24,321 bases of DNA from Glaciecola sp049650345 (GTDB lineage: Bacteria > Pseudomonadota > Gammaproteobacteria > Enterobacterales > Alteromonadaceae), in contig JBARZY010000106.1 of NCBI GenBank assembly GCA_049650345.1, positions 1 to 24,321 of the forward strand, written 5' to 3'. Position 1 is the stretch's first letter, and each line of letters opens with the position of its first letter. Of the stretch, positions 1 to 7,459 are shown piece by piece. The translations under genes and the position numbers were made by a program. The notes beneath the pieces are model-generated. The model was given only the letters and a program-made list of their open reading frames with translations. It did not search any database and had not been told where the DNA came from.

Positions 1-1433
1 CGGGTCGTGAAGACTACGTAACCGTTATTGCAAACTATGTACCCCTCCAAGATGCTTATGGTGGTCCTAACTATTTCGCGATGAACCGCAACGCTGAATA
101 TGCCATTCATATTGATAACGATGGCGATGCAGTAGAAGATATTTCTTTTGTATTTAACTTTGATGCAAAATTAGGTAATTCAGGCGACGGTATTGCTTTG
201 GTTGTTGGACCTGAAGGTGATCAGCGTACCGTAAATGTACCGTTAAAAAATGTTGGTGGTATTGGTGTAGGTAACGACGCAGCGGCTAACTTTTTTGAAA
301 CGTACTCGCTAGAAATGGTAGAGGGTGCAGTACGCACAGGAACGCGCACTGCTATTACGCCAAACACCAGCACAGAATTTTCAAAACCGTTAGATTTTAT
401 TGGTACAAAAACGTTTTCAAGTGTAGAGGCATACAGCCAGTATTCTGACCAATTTGTTTACTCGGTACAAATACCAGGTTGCGATGCAGATGCTAAGGTG
501 TTTGTTGGGCAACGTAAAGACCCGTTTGTTGTTGCTTTAGGTAAAACCTTTGACCTTGTAAACTATGTGCCTGTTGAAGGTGATAGTGCGCCGGGCGCGG
601 GCGATGGCGGCGGTTTCCCGGGTGGAATCACACAGAGCGACAGCAACGATGATCTCATCGACAAGAATGTAACCAGTATTGCAATGGAAGTACCTAAAGC
701 GTGTGTAACCGGTGACGGTAACGGCGTTATTGGTGGCTGGACAACCGCAAGTTTGCCACAAGCGACTATCCTCAATCCAAATGCTACGTTTGACAAGCCT
801 GACGTTGCTGGTGGTGCATTAACGCAAGTTTCACGCTTAGGTAGCCCGTTAGTAAACGAACTTGTAATTGGTTTGGGCGACAAAAATAAGTTTAACTCAT
901 CTATGCCGTCTGGTGATGGTCAGTTTGCTGACTATGTTACGCACCCAACCTTACCTGAGTTACTTAACATTCTATTTAAAGATGCAGTCAACACGACTTT
1001 GGATGCCTCACTTGAAACGCTTGCACCAACCAATATACCGCGCGTTGACTTGGTAACCGCTTTCTTAACGGGTTTCCCTGGTGTAAATCAGCTAGAAACA
1101 GTTACCCCTTCTGAAATGTTGCGCTTGAATACGGGTATTCCGGCAGTAAGTGCTGAAGAGCAATCGGCTTTTGGTGTTGCGGGTGATGACCTAGCAGGGT
1201 TCCCAAATGGAAGAAGACCTGGCGATGACGTGGTTGATATTGCCTTACGCGTGGTAATGGGGGCACTTTGCCATCCTATTCCAATTAATGGTCAGCCTAC
1301 TAATTTAGGTTTGTGTGAAGAGTCTGATGCAAGTGTAGGTAATGTGCCGTTTACTGATGGCGCGCCACTTGACGCTTCATATATGATGACCCGTTTCCCT
1401 TACCTTGCTACACCTTTACCGGGATCTAACTAG
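1..1433 (+). CDS. DUF4331 family protein, 5'-truncated
   Basis: The reading frame is open from base 3, before the first internal ATG at 81, so the gene starts outside the window. About 476 residues are visible. The residues before the ATG (GREDYVTVIANYVPLQDAYG) and those after it match the general pattern of DUF4331 proteins, which are exported proteins of unknown function found in many marine bacteria and often annotated only by domain. Visible are an N-terminal stretch rich in aromatic and Asp residues, a Gly-rich linker around base 590-630 (GAGDGGGFPGG) and a C-terminal region with conserved Pro/Asp motifs and two nearby Cys (LCHP and GLCEE). The signal peptide would lie in the missing part. 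The stop (TAG) is 12 bases before a lipoprotein gene, so the two are probably co-transcribed. The family assignment is fairly firm; the function is unknown. Confidence 0.8.
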   Translation, partial: GREDYVTVIANYVPLQDAYGGPNYFAMNRNAEYAIHIDNDGDAVEDISFVFNFDAKLGNSGDGIALVVGPEGDQRTVNVPLKNVGGIGVGNDAAANFFETYSLEMVEGAVRTGTRTAITPNTSTEFSKPLDFIGTKTFSSVEAYSQYSDQFVYSVQIPGCDADAKVFVGQRKDPFVVALGKTFDLVNYVPVEGDSAPGAGDGGGFPGGITQSDSNDDLIDKNVTSIAMEVPKACVTGDGNGVIGGWTTASLPQATILNPNATFDKPDVAGGALTQVSRLGSPLVNELVIGLGDKNKFNSSMPSGDGQFADYVTHPTLPELLNILFKDAVNTTLDASLETLAPTNIPRVDLVTAFLTGFPGVNQLETVTPSEMLRLNTGIPAVSAEEQSAFGVAGDDLAGFPNGRRPGDDVVDIALRVVMGALCHPIPINGQPTNLGLCEESDASVGNVPFTDGAPLDASYMMTRFPYLATPLPGSN

Positions 1434-1445
1434 GGAGTAAACAAG

Positions 1446-1937
1446 ATGAATAAACTTATAGTAATTTCAGTCTCAGCTTTAATTTTGTCGGGTTGTTTTG
1501 ACAATAATTCAAGCCCTGCACCAGAAGTTAACATAACGCCAAGTGCTAGTGATGCTCAGTTTGTCACGCAAACTGAGCAAGCAATCACTGACACCTTAAG
1601 CGGTGAAGATGGTGACGGTGATGCAATTGTGTTTGCTGTAGATTCTGAACCGACTAATGGTGAAGTTGTGATAGCTGATTCAGGTAGCTTTACTTATACG
1701 CCTAACGCTGAATTTACCGGAAACGATAGATTTACGTTTACCGTTACCGACAGCAATGGTGCACGAGTAATAGCAACTGTAGATCTAACCGTTGAAGCAA
1801 TAGAAGTATTGCTTTCAAATTTAAGCAGAGATGCGTTTACGCAACTGAAGACCGACCAACCACTCGTGTTAAATGGCCGTTCAGTTATTGACGATGTTGT
1901 TGACCCAACAGCGTTTGATGATTTGTTAATGGATTAA
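1446..1937 (+). CDS. Small lipoprotein with cadherin/VCBS-like domain
   Basis: This 163-residue protein has a short lipoprotein signal: Lys3, a hydrophobic core and the lipobox LSGC ending at Cys17, so it is predicted to be lipid-anchored in the envelope. Residues about 29-117 resemble the bacterial Ig/cadherin-like (VCBS or 'tandem-95') fold: an acidic DGDGD motif, a GSFTYTPNAEFTGNDRFTF segment and a TVTDSNG turn, which in related domains bind calcium and end in a T-rich strand. The last 45 residues (from about LLSNLSRD) are not part of that repeat and are not recognised. The ATG is preceded by AGGGAG at good spacing. It lies 12 bases after the DUF4331 gene and before a DUF4198 gene, suggesting a shared envelope role. 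A single such domain is unusual, as these domains normally occur in long arrays of adhesins. Function unknown. Confidence 0.75.
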   Translation: MNKLIVISVSALILSGCFDNNSSPAPEVNITPSASDAQFVTQTEQAITDTLSGEDGDGDAIVFAVDSEPTNGEVVIADSGSFTYTPNAEFTGNDRFTFTVTDSNGARVIATVDLTVEAIEVLLSNLSRDAFTQLKTDQPLVLNGRSVIDDVVDPTAFDDLLMD

Positions 1938-1953
1938 CACCCATTGAGTTGAT

Positions 1954-1973
1954 GGCCAGGGATGGCCTTTTTT
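1954..1973 (+). terminator. Weak intercistronic hairpin with T-tract
   Basis: A 5-bp stem (GGCCA 1954-1958 with TGGCC 1963-1967), a GGGA loop and six T follow the lipoprotein stop by 17 bases. The T-run is followed at once by the ribosome-binding site of the next gene, so there is no room for a new promoter after it. It may be a partial terminator that reduces expression of the downstream gene. Confidence 0.45.
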
Positions 1974-1984
1974 AAGGAAATACG

Positions 1985-2800
1985 ATGCGAAATATATTAT
2001 TTAGAAGCGTGCTAACCAGTTTTATTATTATGGTTGTGCCAAGCAGTTATGCACACGATTTTTGGTTGTCGCCCAATAAATACAAACTAGCCAAGCCAAA
2101 TGCTATTTCTGTGCAGTTTCTTGTGGGTCACAAAGAAGACATGAATCATTGGGATTTACAGTGGAAACGCATTGTTGCACTTCGTGCATATAGCGAAAAT
2201 AAAGTATCTGACATGACGGGAAGTGTTATTCCTAAAACTAATTTGCTACCCGGTACTGCAAGCACAAAGGAGCTTGCTCAAGGTACCCACCTTATTGGTT
2301 TTGAAACGTATCATAGTATCAGTGAGCTTAACGCGGAAAAATTTAATAGCTACATTAGCGATGAAGGGCTAACCGCTATTAGTAAACACAGGCAGGAAGC
2401 TGGAACAAGCACACAGCGCGGTACGGAAATATACTCAAGACGAGCGAAAGCGATTGTGCAAGTCGGGGACACTTATACCGATAACGTCACCCAACCTATT
2501 GGGCATACTCTCGAAATTGTCCCCTTACATAATCCACACTCATTGAAGAAAGATGAAGAGTTACCTATTGTGGTGTTATTTCGCGGCAAGCCTTTGGCGG
2601 GAGCATTAGTGCATATTTCGTCATTAAATAACCATGATTATAGCGAACAATTTTTGACAACCGAATCGACAGGCATTACCAGTTTTCAAGTGGACAAAGC
2701 AAATGATTACAAAATTAATGTTATTTGGGGCGTGCCAATTGCAAACAATGCAGATGCTGACTATGAGACCTATTTTTCTAGCCTAACGTTTGGCTATTAA
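1985..2800 (+). CDS. DUF4198 family periplasmic protein
   Basis: The 271-residue product begins with a signal peptide (Arg/Asn start, hydrophobic run to PSSYA) with likely cleavage after Ala23, so that mature protein would start HDFWLSP. This His-Asp-Phe-Trp start is characteristic of DUF4198 (NikM-like) proteins, some of which are encoded with nickel/cobalt or other metal transporters. The mid-part has a 'VGHKED' motif and the C-terminal part has an Ig-like strand pattern (PIVVLFRGKPLAGALVHI), as is usual in this family, which carries a carboxypeptidase-regulatory-like fold at its end. The AAGGAAA ribosome-binding site at 1974-1980 supports the ATG. The metal link is known only for some family members; nothing else metal-related is visible here. 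It is probably in the same transcript as the two genes before it. Confidence 0.78.
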   Translation: MRNILFRSVLTSFIIMVVPSSYAHDFWLSPNKYKLAKPNAISVQFLVGHKEDMNHWDLQWKRIVALRAYSENKVSDMTGSVIPKTNLLPGTASTKELAQGTHLIGFETYHSISELNAEKFNSYISDEGLTAISKHRQEAGTSTQRGTEIYSRRAKAIVQVGDTYTDNVTQPIGHTLEIVPLHNPHSLKKDEELPIVVLFRGKPLAGALVHISSLNNHDYSEQFLTTESTGITSFQVDKANDYKINVIWGVPIANNADADYETYFSSLTFGY

Positions 2801-2842
2801 ACAATCCTCATTCCGTTACCCCTTCTAGTGTGCATCTGTACC

Positions 2843-2848
2843 TATAAT
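2843..2848 (+). promoter_or_regulatory. Second candidate -10 box upstream of rpsF
   Basis: A perfect TATAAT lies at 2843-2848, but I see no convincing -35 box at 16-18 bases and no extended TG motif. It would add a longer rpsF transcript if active. Confidence 0.25.
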
Positions 2849-2862
2849 AAGCGCAAAAACCC

Positions 2863-2891
2863 TTGCGCTCATTGCTTAAATTCTGTAATAT
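2863..2891 (+). promoter_or_regulatory. rpsF operon promoter, GC-rich discriminator
   Basis: TTGCGC (2863-2868) is followed after exactly 17 bases by TAATAT (2886-2891). The bases right after the -10 box (TCGCGCCC) are GC-rich, the discriminator type that makes ribosomal promoters sensitive to ppGpp. The -35 box lies in the right arm of a dyad (AGCGCAA 2850-2856 with TTGCGCT 2863-2869). The transcript would begin near 2898, leaving a leader of roughly 78 bases. Confidence 0.55.
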
Positions 2892-2933
2892 TCGCGCCCT
2901 TGCAGCCAACACCCAAACTCCTTGTCTCTATGT

Positions 2934-2975
2934 AGAAGGTTGCACTACCCGAGACTACAACCGTAGGGAGCAATA
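2934..2975 (+). promoter_or_regulatory. Candidate S6:S18 autoregulatory leader element
   Basis: The rpsF leader just before the start codon can form a hairpin, GGTTG (2938-2942) with CAACC (2958-2962), or alternatively CTAC (2945-2948) with GTAG (2963-2966). The second pairing places CCG triplets beside the stem, and the ribosome-binding site AGGGAG (2965-2970) is next to or within it. In many bacteria an S6:S18 complex binds an rpsF leader carrying a conserved CCG that mimics its 16S rRNA site and lowers translation. The match here is by eye and by position only. Confidence 0.5.
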
Positions 2976-3383
2976 ATGCGTCATTACGAAATCGTATTTA
3001 TGGTTCACCCCGACCAGAGTGAACAAGTACCTAGTATGATTGAAAAATACAAAGGTATTCTAGAAACTGACGGCGGAACTATCCACCGTTTAGAAGACTG
3101 GGGCCGCCGTCAATTGGCATACCCAATCGAAAAACTTCACAAAGCACACTATGTTCTTATTAACGCTGAAGCAACTGCTGAAGCTGTTGAAGAGCTAGAG
3201 ACCGCTTTCCGCTTCAACGATATTATTCTTCGCAACATGATTATGCGTACCAAAGGTGCGGTAACTGAGCAGTCGCCAATGGCGAAAGAAGAGCGTCGTG
3301 AAGAGCGTAAAGAAAGACCAGCACGTACTGAAGCACCTGCTGCAGCTGAAGCACCAGCTACTGAAGAGAAAGGAGACGAATAA
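2976..3383 (+). CDS. rpsF: 30S ribosomal protein S6
   Basis: S6 is a 30S subunit protein that binds 16S rRNA together with S18. The 135-residue product starts MRHYEIVFMVHPDQSEQVP, the S6 signature, and contains GGTIHRLEDWGRRQLAYPIEK, also diagnostic. The last 30 residues are a charged, Glu/Arg/Ala-rich tail, as in other gammaproteobacteria (E. coli S6 is of similar length). The start has a good ribosome-binding site at 2965-2970. The stop codon shares one base with the rpsR start (TAATG), so translation of the two is probably coupled. In E. coli priB lies between these genes; here it does not. Confidence 0.98.
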   Translation: MRHYEIVFMVHPDQSEQVPSMIEKYKGILETDGGTIHRLEDWGRRQLAYPIEKLHKAHYVLINAEATAEAVEELETAFRFNDIILRNMIMRTKGAVTEQSPMAKEERREERKERPARTEAPAAAEAPATEEKGDE

Positions 3384-3610
3384 TGGCTAGATTTTTTAGA
3401 CGTCGTAAATTTTGTCGTTTTTCTGCTGAAGGCGTAAGCCAAATAGATTACAAAGACATTGCTTTGTTGAAAAACTACATTACTGAAAGTGGCAAGATTG
3501 TACCTAGCCGCATCACCGGAACTAGTGCGAAATATCAGCGTCAGTTGTCAACAGCCATTAAGCGTGCTCGCTTCTTAGCTTTGCTTCCGTACACTGATTC
3601 ACACAAGTAA
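3383..3610 (+). CDS. rpsR: 30S ribosomal protein S18
   Basis: The 75-residue product begins MARFFRRRKFCRFSAEG and ends with the RARFLALLPY signature, standard for S18, which pairs with S6 on the 30S platform. It carries the single Cys common in gammaproteobacterial S18. The start overlaps the rpsF stop by one base and is preceded by AAGGAG (3370-3375) at seven bases. It is second in the rpsF-rpsR-rplI operon. Confidence 0.98.
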   Translation: MARFFRRRKFCRFSAEGVSQIDYKDIALLKNYITESGKIVPSRITGTSAKYQRQLSTAIKRARFLALLPYTDSHK

Positions 3611-3636
3611 TTTTTGGCAATTTAAAGAGGTAGCAA

Positions 3637-4089
3637 ATGAACATCATTCTACTAGACAAAATCGCCAACTTAGGTGGTTTAGGTGACCAAGTCACAGTTA
3701 AATCTGGTTATGCTCGTAACTTCCTTTTCCCACAAGGAAAAGCGGTTCCAGCAACCAAAGCTAACGTAGAAAAATTTGAAGCTCGCCGTGCAGAACTTGA
3801 AGCTAAAATTGCTGAGCAATTGAAAGCTGCAGAAGCACGCGCTGAGAAACTAAGCGCATTAGAGAACGTAACAATTGCCGCGCCAGCTGGCGACGAAGGT
3901 AAATTGTTCGGTTCTGTTGGTACTCGTGATATTGCTCAAGCAATTACCGATGCCGGCATTGAAGTAAGCAAGTCAGAAGTGAAGCTACCTGAAGGTACTT
4001 TACGTGAAACTGGTGAGTTTACTATTGATATACAAGTGCACGCTGAAGTAATGGCCAACGTTAAGTTGAATATTATTGCTGAAGCCTAA
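3637..4089 (+). CDS. rplI: 50S ribosomal protein L9
   Basis: L9 binds 23S rRNA and helps maintain the reading frame. The 150-residue product has the N-terminal domain start MNIILLDKIANLGGLGDQV and the motif GYARNFLFPQGKA that contacts rRNA, then a long Ala/Glu-rich helix (about residues 42-75) and a C-terminal domain (from about 80). The usual length is close to 150. AAAGAGG precedes the ATG. It closes the ribosomal operon, and a strong terminator follows. Confidence 0.98.
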   Translation: MNIILLDKIANLGGLGDQVTVKSGYARNFLFPQGKAVPATKANVEKFEARRAELEAKIAEQLKAAEARAEKLSALENVTIAAPAGDEGKLFGSVGTRDIAQAITDAGIEVSKSEVKLPEGTLRETGEFTIDIQVHAEVMANVKLNIIAEA

Positions 4090-4105
4090 GCGTTAATGCT
4101 TACTT

Positions 4106-4136
4106 AAAAAACGCCGCATTTGCGGTGTTTTTTTTT
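4106..4136 (+). terminator. rplI operon terminator
   Basis: An 8-bp stem (4110-4117 with 4122-4129, one G-T pair), a loop of ATTT and a run of nine T follow the rplI stop by about 20 bases. A-residues before the stem can extend the pairing. This is a textbook intrinsic terminator. Confidence 0.9.
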
Positions 4137-4294
4137 GCCAAAAATCTACTTAATTCATCCCCACCATACTTCTCTATAAATATTAAAAATAAGTATTTTG
4201 CTATAGCTCGGCTATGATGTATTAACGAAATGTTTACATCCATTTGCCAGCACATAGCGTCGCTCGCAATATTACATGCTAAAGAGGAACACTT

Positions 4295-5482
4295 ATGAAA
4301 GAAGCCGTAATTGTATCAACCGCGCGCACGCCAATAGGCAGAGCATTTAAAGGTGCATTAAATAACACAAAATCACCCACCATGACGGCTCATGCCATAA
4401 AGCATGCGGTTGAACGCGCAGGCGTAGATGGCGCTGAAATAGACGATGTGATTATTGGTTCAGTGCTAAACGCTGGTAGTGCGGGTTCGAATGTTGCACG
4501 TTTATCTGCGCTAGCTGCAGGCTTACCTTATAGTGCCTCGGGACAAACAATTGACCGCCAATGTTCATCAGGTGTAATGGCGATTGCCACGGCCGCAAAA
4601 CAAATTATGGTAGACGGCATGCAAGTAGTAGTTGCCGGTGGTCAAGATAACATATCAGAAGTGCAACAAAAGTACTTTGACTGGGTAAGTAAATGCGTTG
4701 ACGAAAATGTGACTAAGCACGCGCCAAATGCCTACATGCCAATGTTATATACAGCCGAACATGTTGCTAAAAAATATAAGATCTCACGTGATGCGCAAGA
4801 TGAGTATGGCTTTCAGTCTCAAATGCGCACCGCTGCGGCGCAAGAAGCTGGTAAATTCGATCAAGAAATTGTACCTATTAGCACAACTAAAGGTGTGTTT
4901 AACAAAGAAACTAAAGAAATCACTTTTGAAGATGTCACCTTGACTAAAGATGAAGGCAACCGTCCCTCAACCACGCTAGAAAGCTTACAAGCTTTAAATC
5001 CGGTTATTGAGGGCGGTTGCATTACCGCAGGCAATGCTAGTCAGTTGTCAGACGGTGCGTCAGCTTGTGTTGTTATGGATCGTCAGTTAGCCGAACAGCG
5101 TAATTTGGATATTCTTGGTACCTATCGCGGCATGATGGTAGCCGGTAATGAGCCGGAAGAGATGGGTATTGGTCCTATTTATGCTGTGCCTAAATTACTG
5201 AAAGTACACGGTTTAAGTATCAATGATGTTGGCTTATGGGAATTAAACGAAGCATTTGCGTGTCAGGCTATCTACTGCCGCGACAAGCTTGGTATTGACC
5301 CTAGCATATACAATGTTAATGGCGGCGCAATTTCTGTTGGGCATCCATATGGTATGACAGGCGCTCGCACCGTAGGTCACGCATTAATCGAAGGTAAACG
5401 CCGCGGCGTTAAATACGTAGTAGTGACTATGTGTGTTGGTGGTGGAATGGGTGCTGCGAGCTTGTTTGAAATAAACAACTAA
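4295..5482 (+). CDS. Thiolase (acetyl-CoA C-acyltransferase family)
   Basis: The 395-residue product has the complete set of thiolase active-site signatures: Cys90 in DRQCSSG (the acylated nucleophile), NEAF at 318-321, His350 in GGAISVGHPYGMTGAR and Cys380 in CVGGGMGAA. It should therefore join or split acyl-CoA and acetyl-CoA. The GHPYGMTGAR variant differs from the GHPLGASGAR of classical AtoB/PhaA, so it fits the broader acetyl-CoA C-acyltransferase group used in degradation or fatty-acid metabolism rather than a safe AtoB call. No neighbour (dehydrogenase, hydratase, regulator) points to a pathway, and it is monocistronic. The ATG has a good AGAGGA ribosome-binding site. Confidence 0.93.
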   Translation: MKEAVIVSTARTPIGRAFKGALNNTKSPTMTAHAIKHAVERAGVDGAEIDDVIIGSVLNAGSAGSNVARLSALAAGLPYSASGQTIDRQCSSGVMAIATAAKQIMVDGMQVVVAGGQDNISEVQQKYFDWVSKCVDENVTKHAPNAYMPMLYTAEHVAKKYKISRDAQDEYGFQSQMRTAAAQEAGKFDQEIVPISTTKGVFNKETKEITFEDVTLTKDEGNRPSTTLESLQALNPVIEGGCITAGNASQLSDGASACVVMDRQLAEQRNLDILGTYRGMMVAGNEPEEMGIGPIYAVPKLLKVHGLSINDVGLWELNEAFACQAIYCRDKLGIDPSIYNVNGGAISVGHPYGMTGARTVGHALIEGKRRGVKYVVVTMCVGGGMGAASLFEINN

Positions 5483-5502
5483 TCTCCTTTGTTACTTATA
5501 TG

Positions 5503-5533
5503 AAACAGGCACACTAATACTGTGCCTGTTTTT
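5503..5533 (+). terminator. Terminator after the thiolase gene
   Basis: An 11-bp perfect stem (AAACAGGCACA 5503-5513 with TGTGCCTGTTT 5521-5531), a 7-base loop and a T-rich end lie 21 bases after the stop. It can also work in the reverse direction because of the A-run. Confidence 0.9.
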
Positions 5534-5873
5534 GTATAAAAGGACTGAATGTTTACCCCATATCAAATCAAATAACAATTGTTTAAGTACTTGTAATACA
5601 TAAATTTAGCAGCACTTTTAGCCCGATAAAATCATATTGTTTGCTTGTTTTTTAGACACTATTTTTATTGCTTGTTTGTTATTTGTGCTATTTCCCCATC
5701 AAACCTTAATTTTATTGACTTCAATAGCATCCCTGTTACATTAAATTATTAACAACAATACTTCAAAGCGCATGGAAGCAAGCGAAAGGTGTATTTCACA
5801 CTATCGAATTTTGGTTGCTCAAATGTAACGAGCACAATATAGGGATGTAGTTACACCAACATAGGGTAATGCC
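5534..5873. other. AT-rich intergenic region upstream of the kinase
   Basis: I see no gene here. A 10-base direct repeat (TTGCTTGTTT) occurs at 5641-5650 and 5668-5677, 27 bases apart. Near the right end, TTGGTT (5811-5816) and CAATAT (5835-5840) sit 18 bases apart and could form a weak promoter for the kinase operon. The length and AT-richness suggest a regulatory region, but no regulator site is recognised. Confidence 0.4.
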
Positions 5874-7424
5874 ATGCCAGCAGAGTATCTTCAAACAAGC
5901 TACGAGCGCAATACAGTTGTGTCTAGTGAGTTATATACTCTGCAAAACGAACAGCCCGCTTTGTTTCAAAATGTGCTTACCTTATTTTCTGATACTACTG
6001 GCGCTAACAATGCATTTTTATACTTACTTCATCAACGAAAGTATTTTCATGTGGGTACCGCCAGTCGCGAGCAGCATGCTAATTGGCGTGCTTTAAGCGA
6101 ATACTTAGCGAATACACCTGGGCATGGCTTTGAAGTAATTGACGCCCCTGTTGAAAATATTTATACGCCGGATCAGTTTTCACTTGTCGCTAAGTTGCTA
6201 CTTGACGACGAGCTCCGTCCACTGGCTATTTTAGGTAGCTACCTAGATATAGACAAAACCGTTAATGCAACAACGCGCACTGCCATGGGTTTGGTGGCTC
6301 GGCAAATCACAACAGACCTTACGCTTCGCAACAAAATATTAGTGATGCAAGCCCAACAAGCACACCATGAAAAAATTTCAGAACTAAACCAAGACTACAT
6401 TTGCGTGAAAGATACTCGCCATCGTTTGGTATATGCTAACCAAGCATTACTGCAAACGTTTCCAAGCGGCGCACGCACTAAGGTAGTGGGCAATACCGAT
6501 GCGGCGTTTTATGAACCTGAAATGAGCGCTCAAATTATAGAGTCTGACTTAATGACACTTGAACTAGGGGTTCATGAACACAATCAATTGTTAACCCTTC
6601 CTAATGGTGAACAGAAGATCCTGGATACCACTAAAAAGACGTTCACTGGTTCAAACGGTAATACATACATTATGTCGGTATCTCGAGACGTAACCGAGAA
6701 AGAAATACTGATAAATGATTTAAAACGCTCCAATGGTGATTTAGATAATTTCGCATATGTTGCGTCTCATGATTTGAAATCACCACTTAATGTGATCAAG
6801 CGTTTAGTCACTTGGGTAAATGAAGACTGCAAAGCGATATTGCCACAAGACAGTCAAGAGAACTTAGAGTTAGTGTTGAATCGTGTAGAGCGCATGGAAA
6901 AGTTATTGGTGGATTTGTTAAGTTATTCACGAATTGGGAAAGACTACCAAGAAAGCATTGAGGTTAACGTTAAGCAAGTCGTGGTTGAGTTACTTTCGTT
7001 AATTGATTTACCCATGGGCTTTGTGGTGAATTGTGATGACATTGATATAAGTGTACCGCCTGTAGCGTTTAATGTGGTGATGCTTAATTTAATTAATAAC
7101 GCAATTAAGCACCATGATTCAGGTAACGCTAAAATTGAAATTAAAGTAAAACGCAATAATAAAGGCGCCATTGTGAGTGTGTGTGATAACGGCCCTGGTA
7201 TTGCGCTGAAAGACCGCAGCAAAATATTCCAATTATTCGAAACATTGCGTCCGCGGGATGAAGTCGAAGGCAGTGGAATGGGTTTAAGTGTTGTAAAAAA
7301 AGTGGTGGAGCATTACGGTGGCTATATAAGTGTTGAAGACAACATCCCTAGGGGTGTTAAATTTAATGTTAATTGGCCTATAACCAATATTGCGCGTTCA
7401 GTTCTGAGTAATATTAATAATTAA
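5874..7424 (+). CDS. Soluble sensor histidine kinase (GAF-like, PAS)
   Basis: This 516-residue protein is predicted to be cytoplasmic: no signal peptide or membrane segment is visible. Domain order: a GAF-like sensor region (about 25-155), a PAS domain (about 170-275, ending SVSRDVTEKE), a dimerisation/phosphoacceptor domain with the phospho-His 299 in the SHDLKSP motif, and an HATPase domain with LNLINNAIKHH (404-414), DNGPGI (438-443), an F-box (IFQLF) and GSGMGL (466-471). All catalytic motifs are intact. The FAYVASHDLKSPL motif is shared with phytochrome-type kinases, but I see no conserved chromophore Cys motif in the GAF, so the signal is unknown. The gene is 35 bases before a response-regulator gene, its likely partner. 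Confidence 0.9.
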   Translation: MPAEYLQTSYERNTVVSSELYTLQNEQPALFQNVLTLFSDTTGANNAFLYLLHQRKYFHVGTASREQHANWRALSEYLANTPGHGFEVIDAPVENIYTPDQFSLVAKLLLDDELRPLAILGSYLDIDKTVNATTRTAMGLVARQITTDLTLRNKILVMQAQQAHHEKISELNQDYICVKDTRHRLVYANQALLQTFPSGARTKVVGNTDAAFYEPEMSAQIIESDLMTLELGVHEHNQLLTLPNGEQKILDTTKKTFTGSNGNTYIMSVSRDVTEKEILINDLKRSNGDLDNFAYVASHDLKSPLNVIKRLVTWVNEDCKAILPQDSQENLELVLNRVERMEKLLVDLLSYSRIGKDYQESIEVNVKQVVVELLSLIDLPMGFVVNCDDIDISVPPVAFNVVMLNLINNAIKHHDSGNAKIEIKVKRNNKGAIVSVCDNGPGIALKDRSKIFQLFETLRPRDEVEGSGMGLSVVKKVVEHYGGYISVEDNIPRGVKFNVNWPITNIARSVLSNINN

Positions 7425-7459
7425 AATAACATAAGGGCGTTACGTCAAGAGAACTTATT

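Noticed and set aside
563..883. A 106-codon minus-strand frame inside the DUF4331 gene
   Set aside because: Low-complexity Pro/Ser product opposite a Gly-rich linker; no independent coding evidence.
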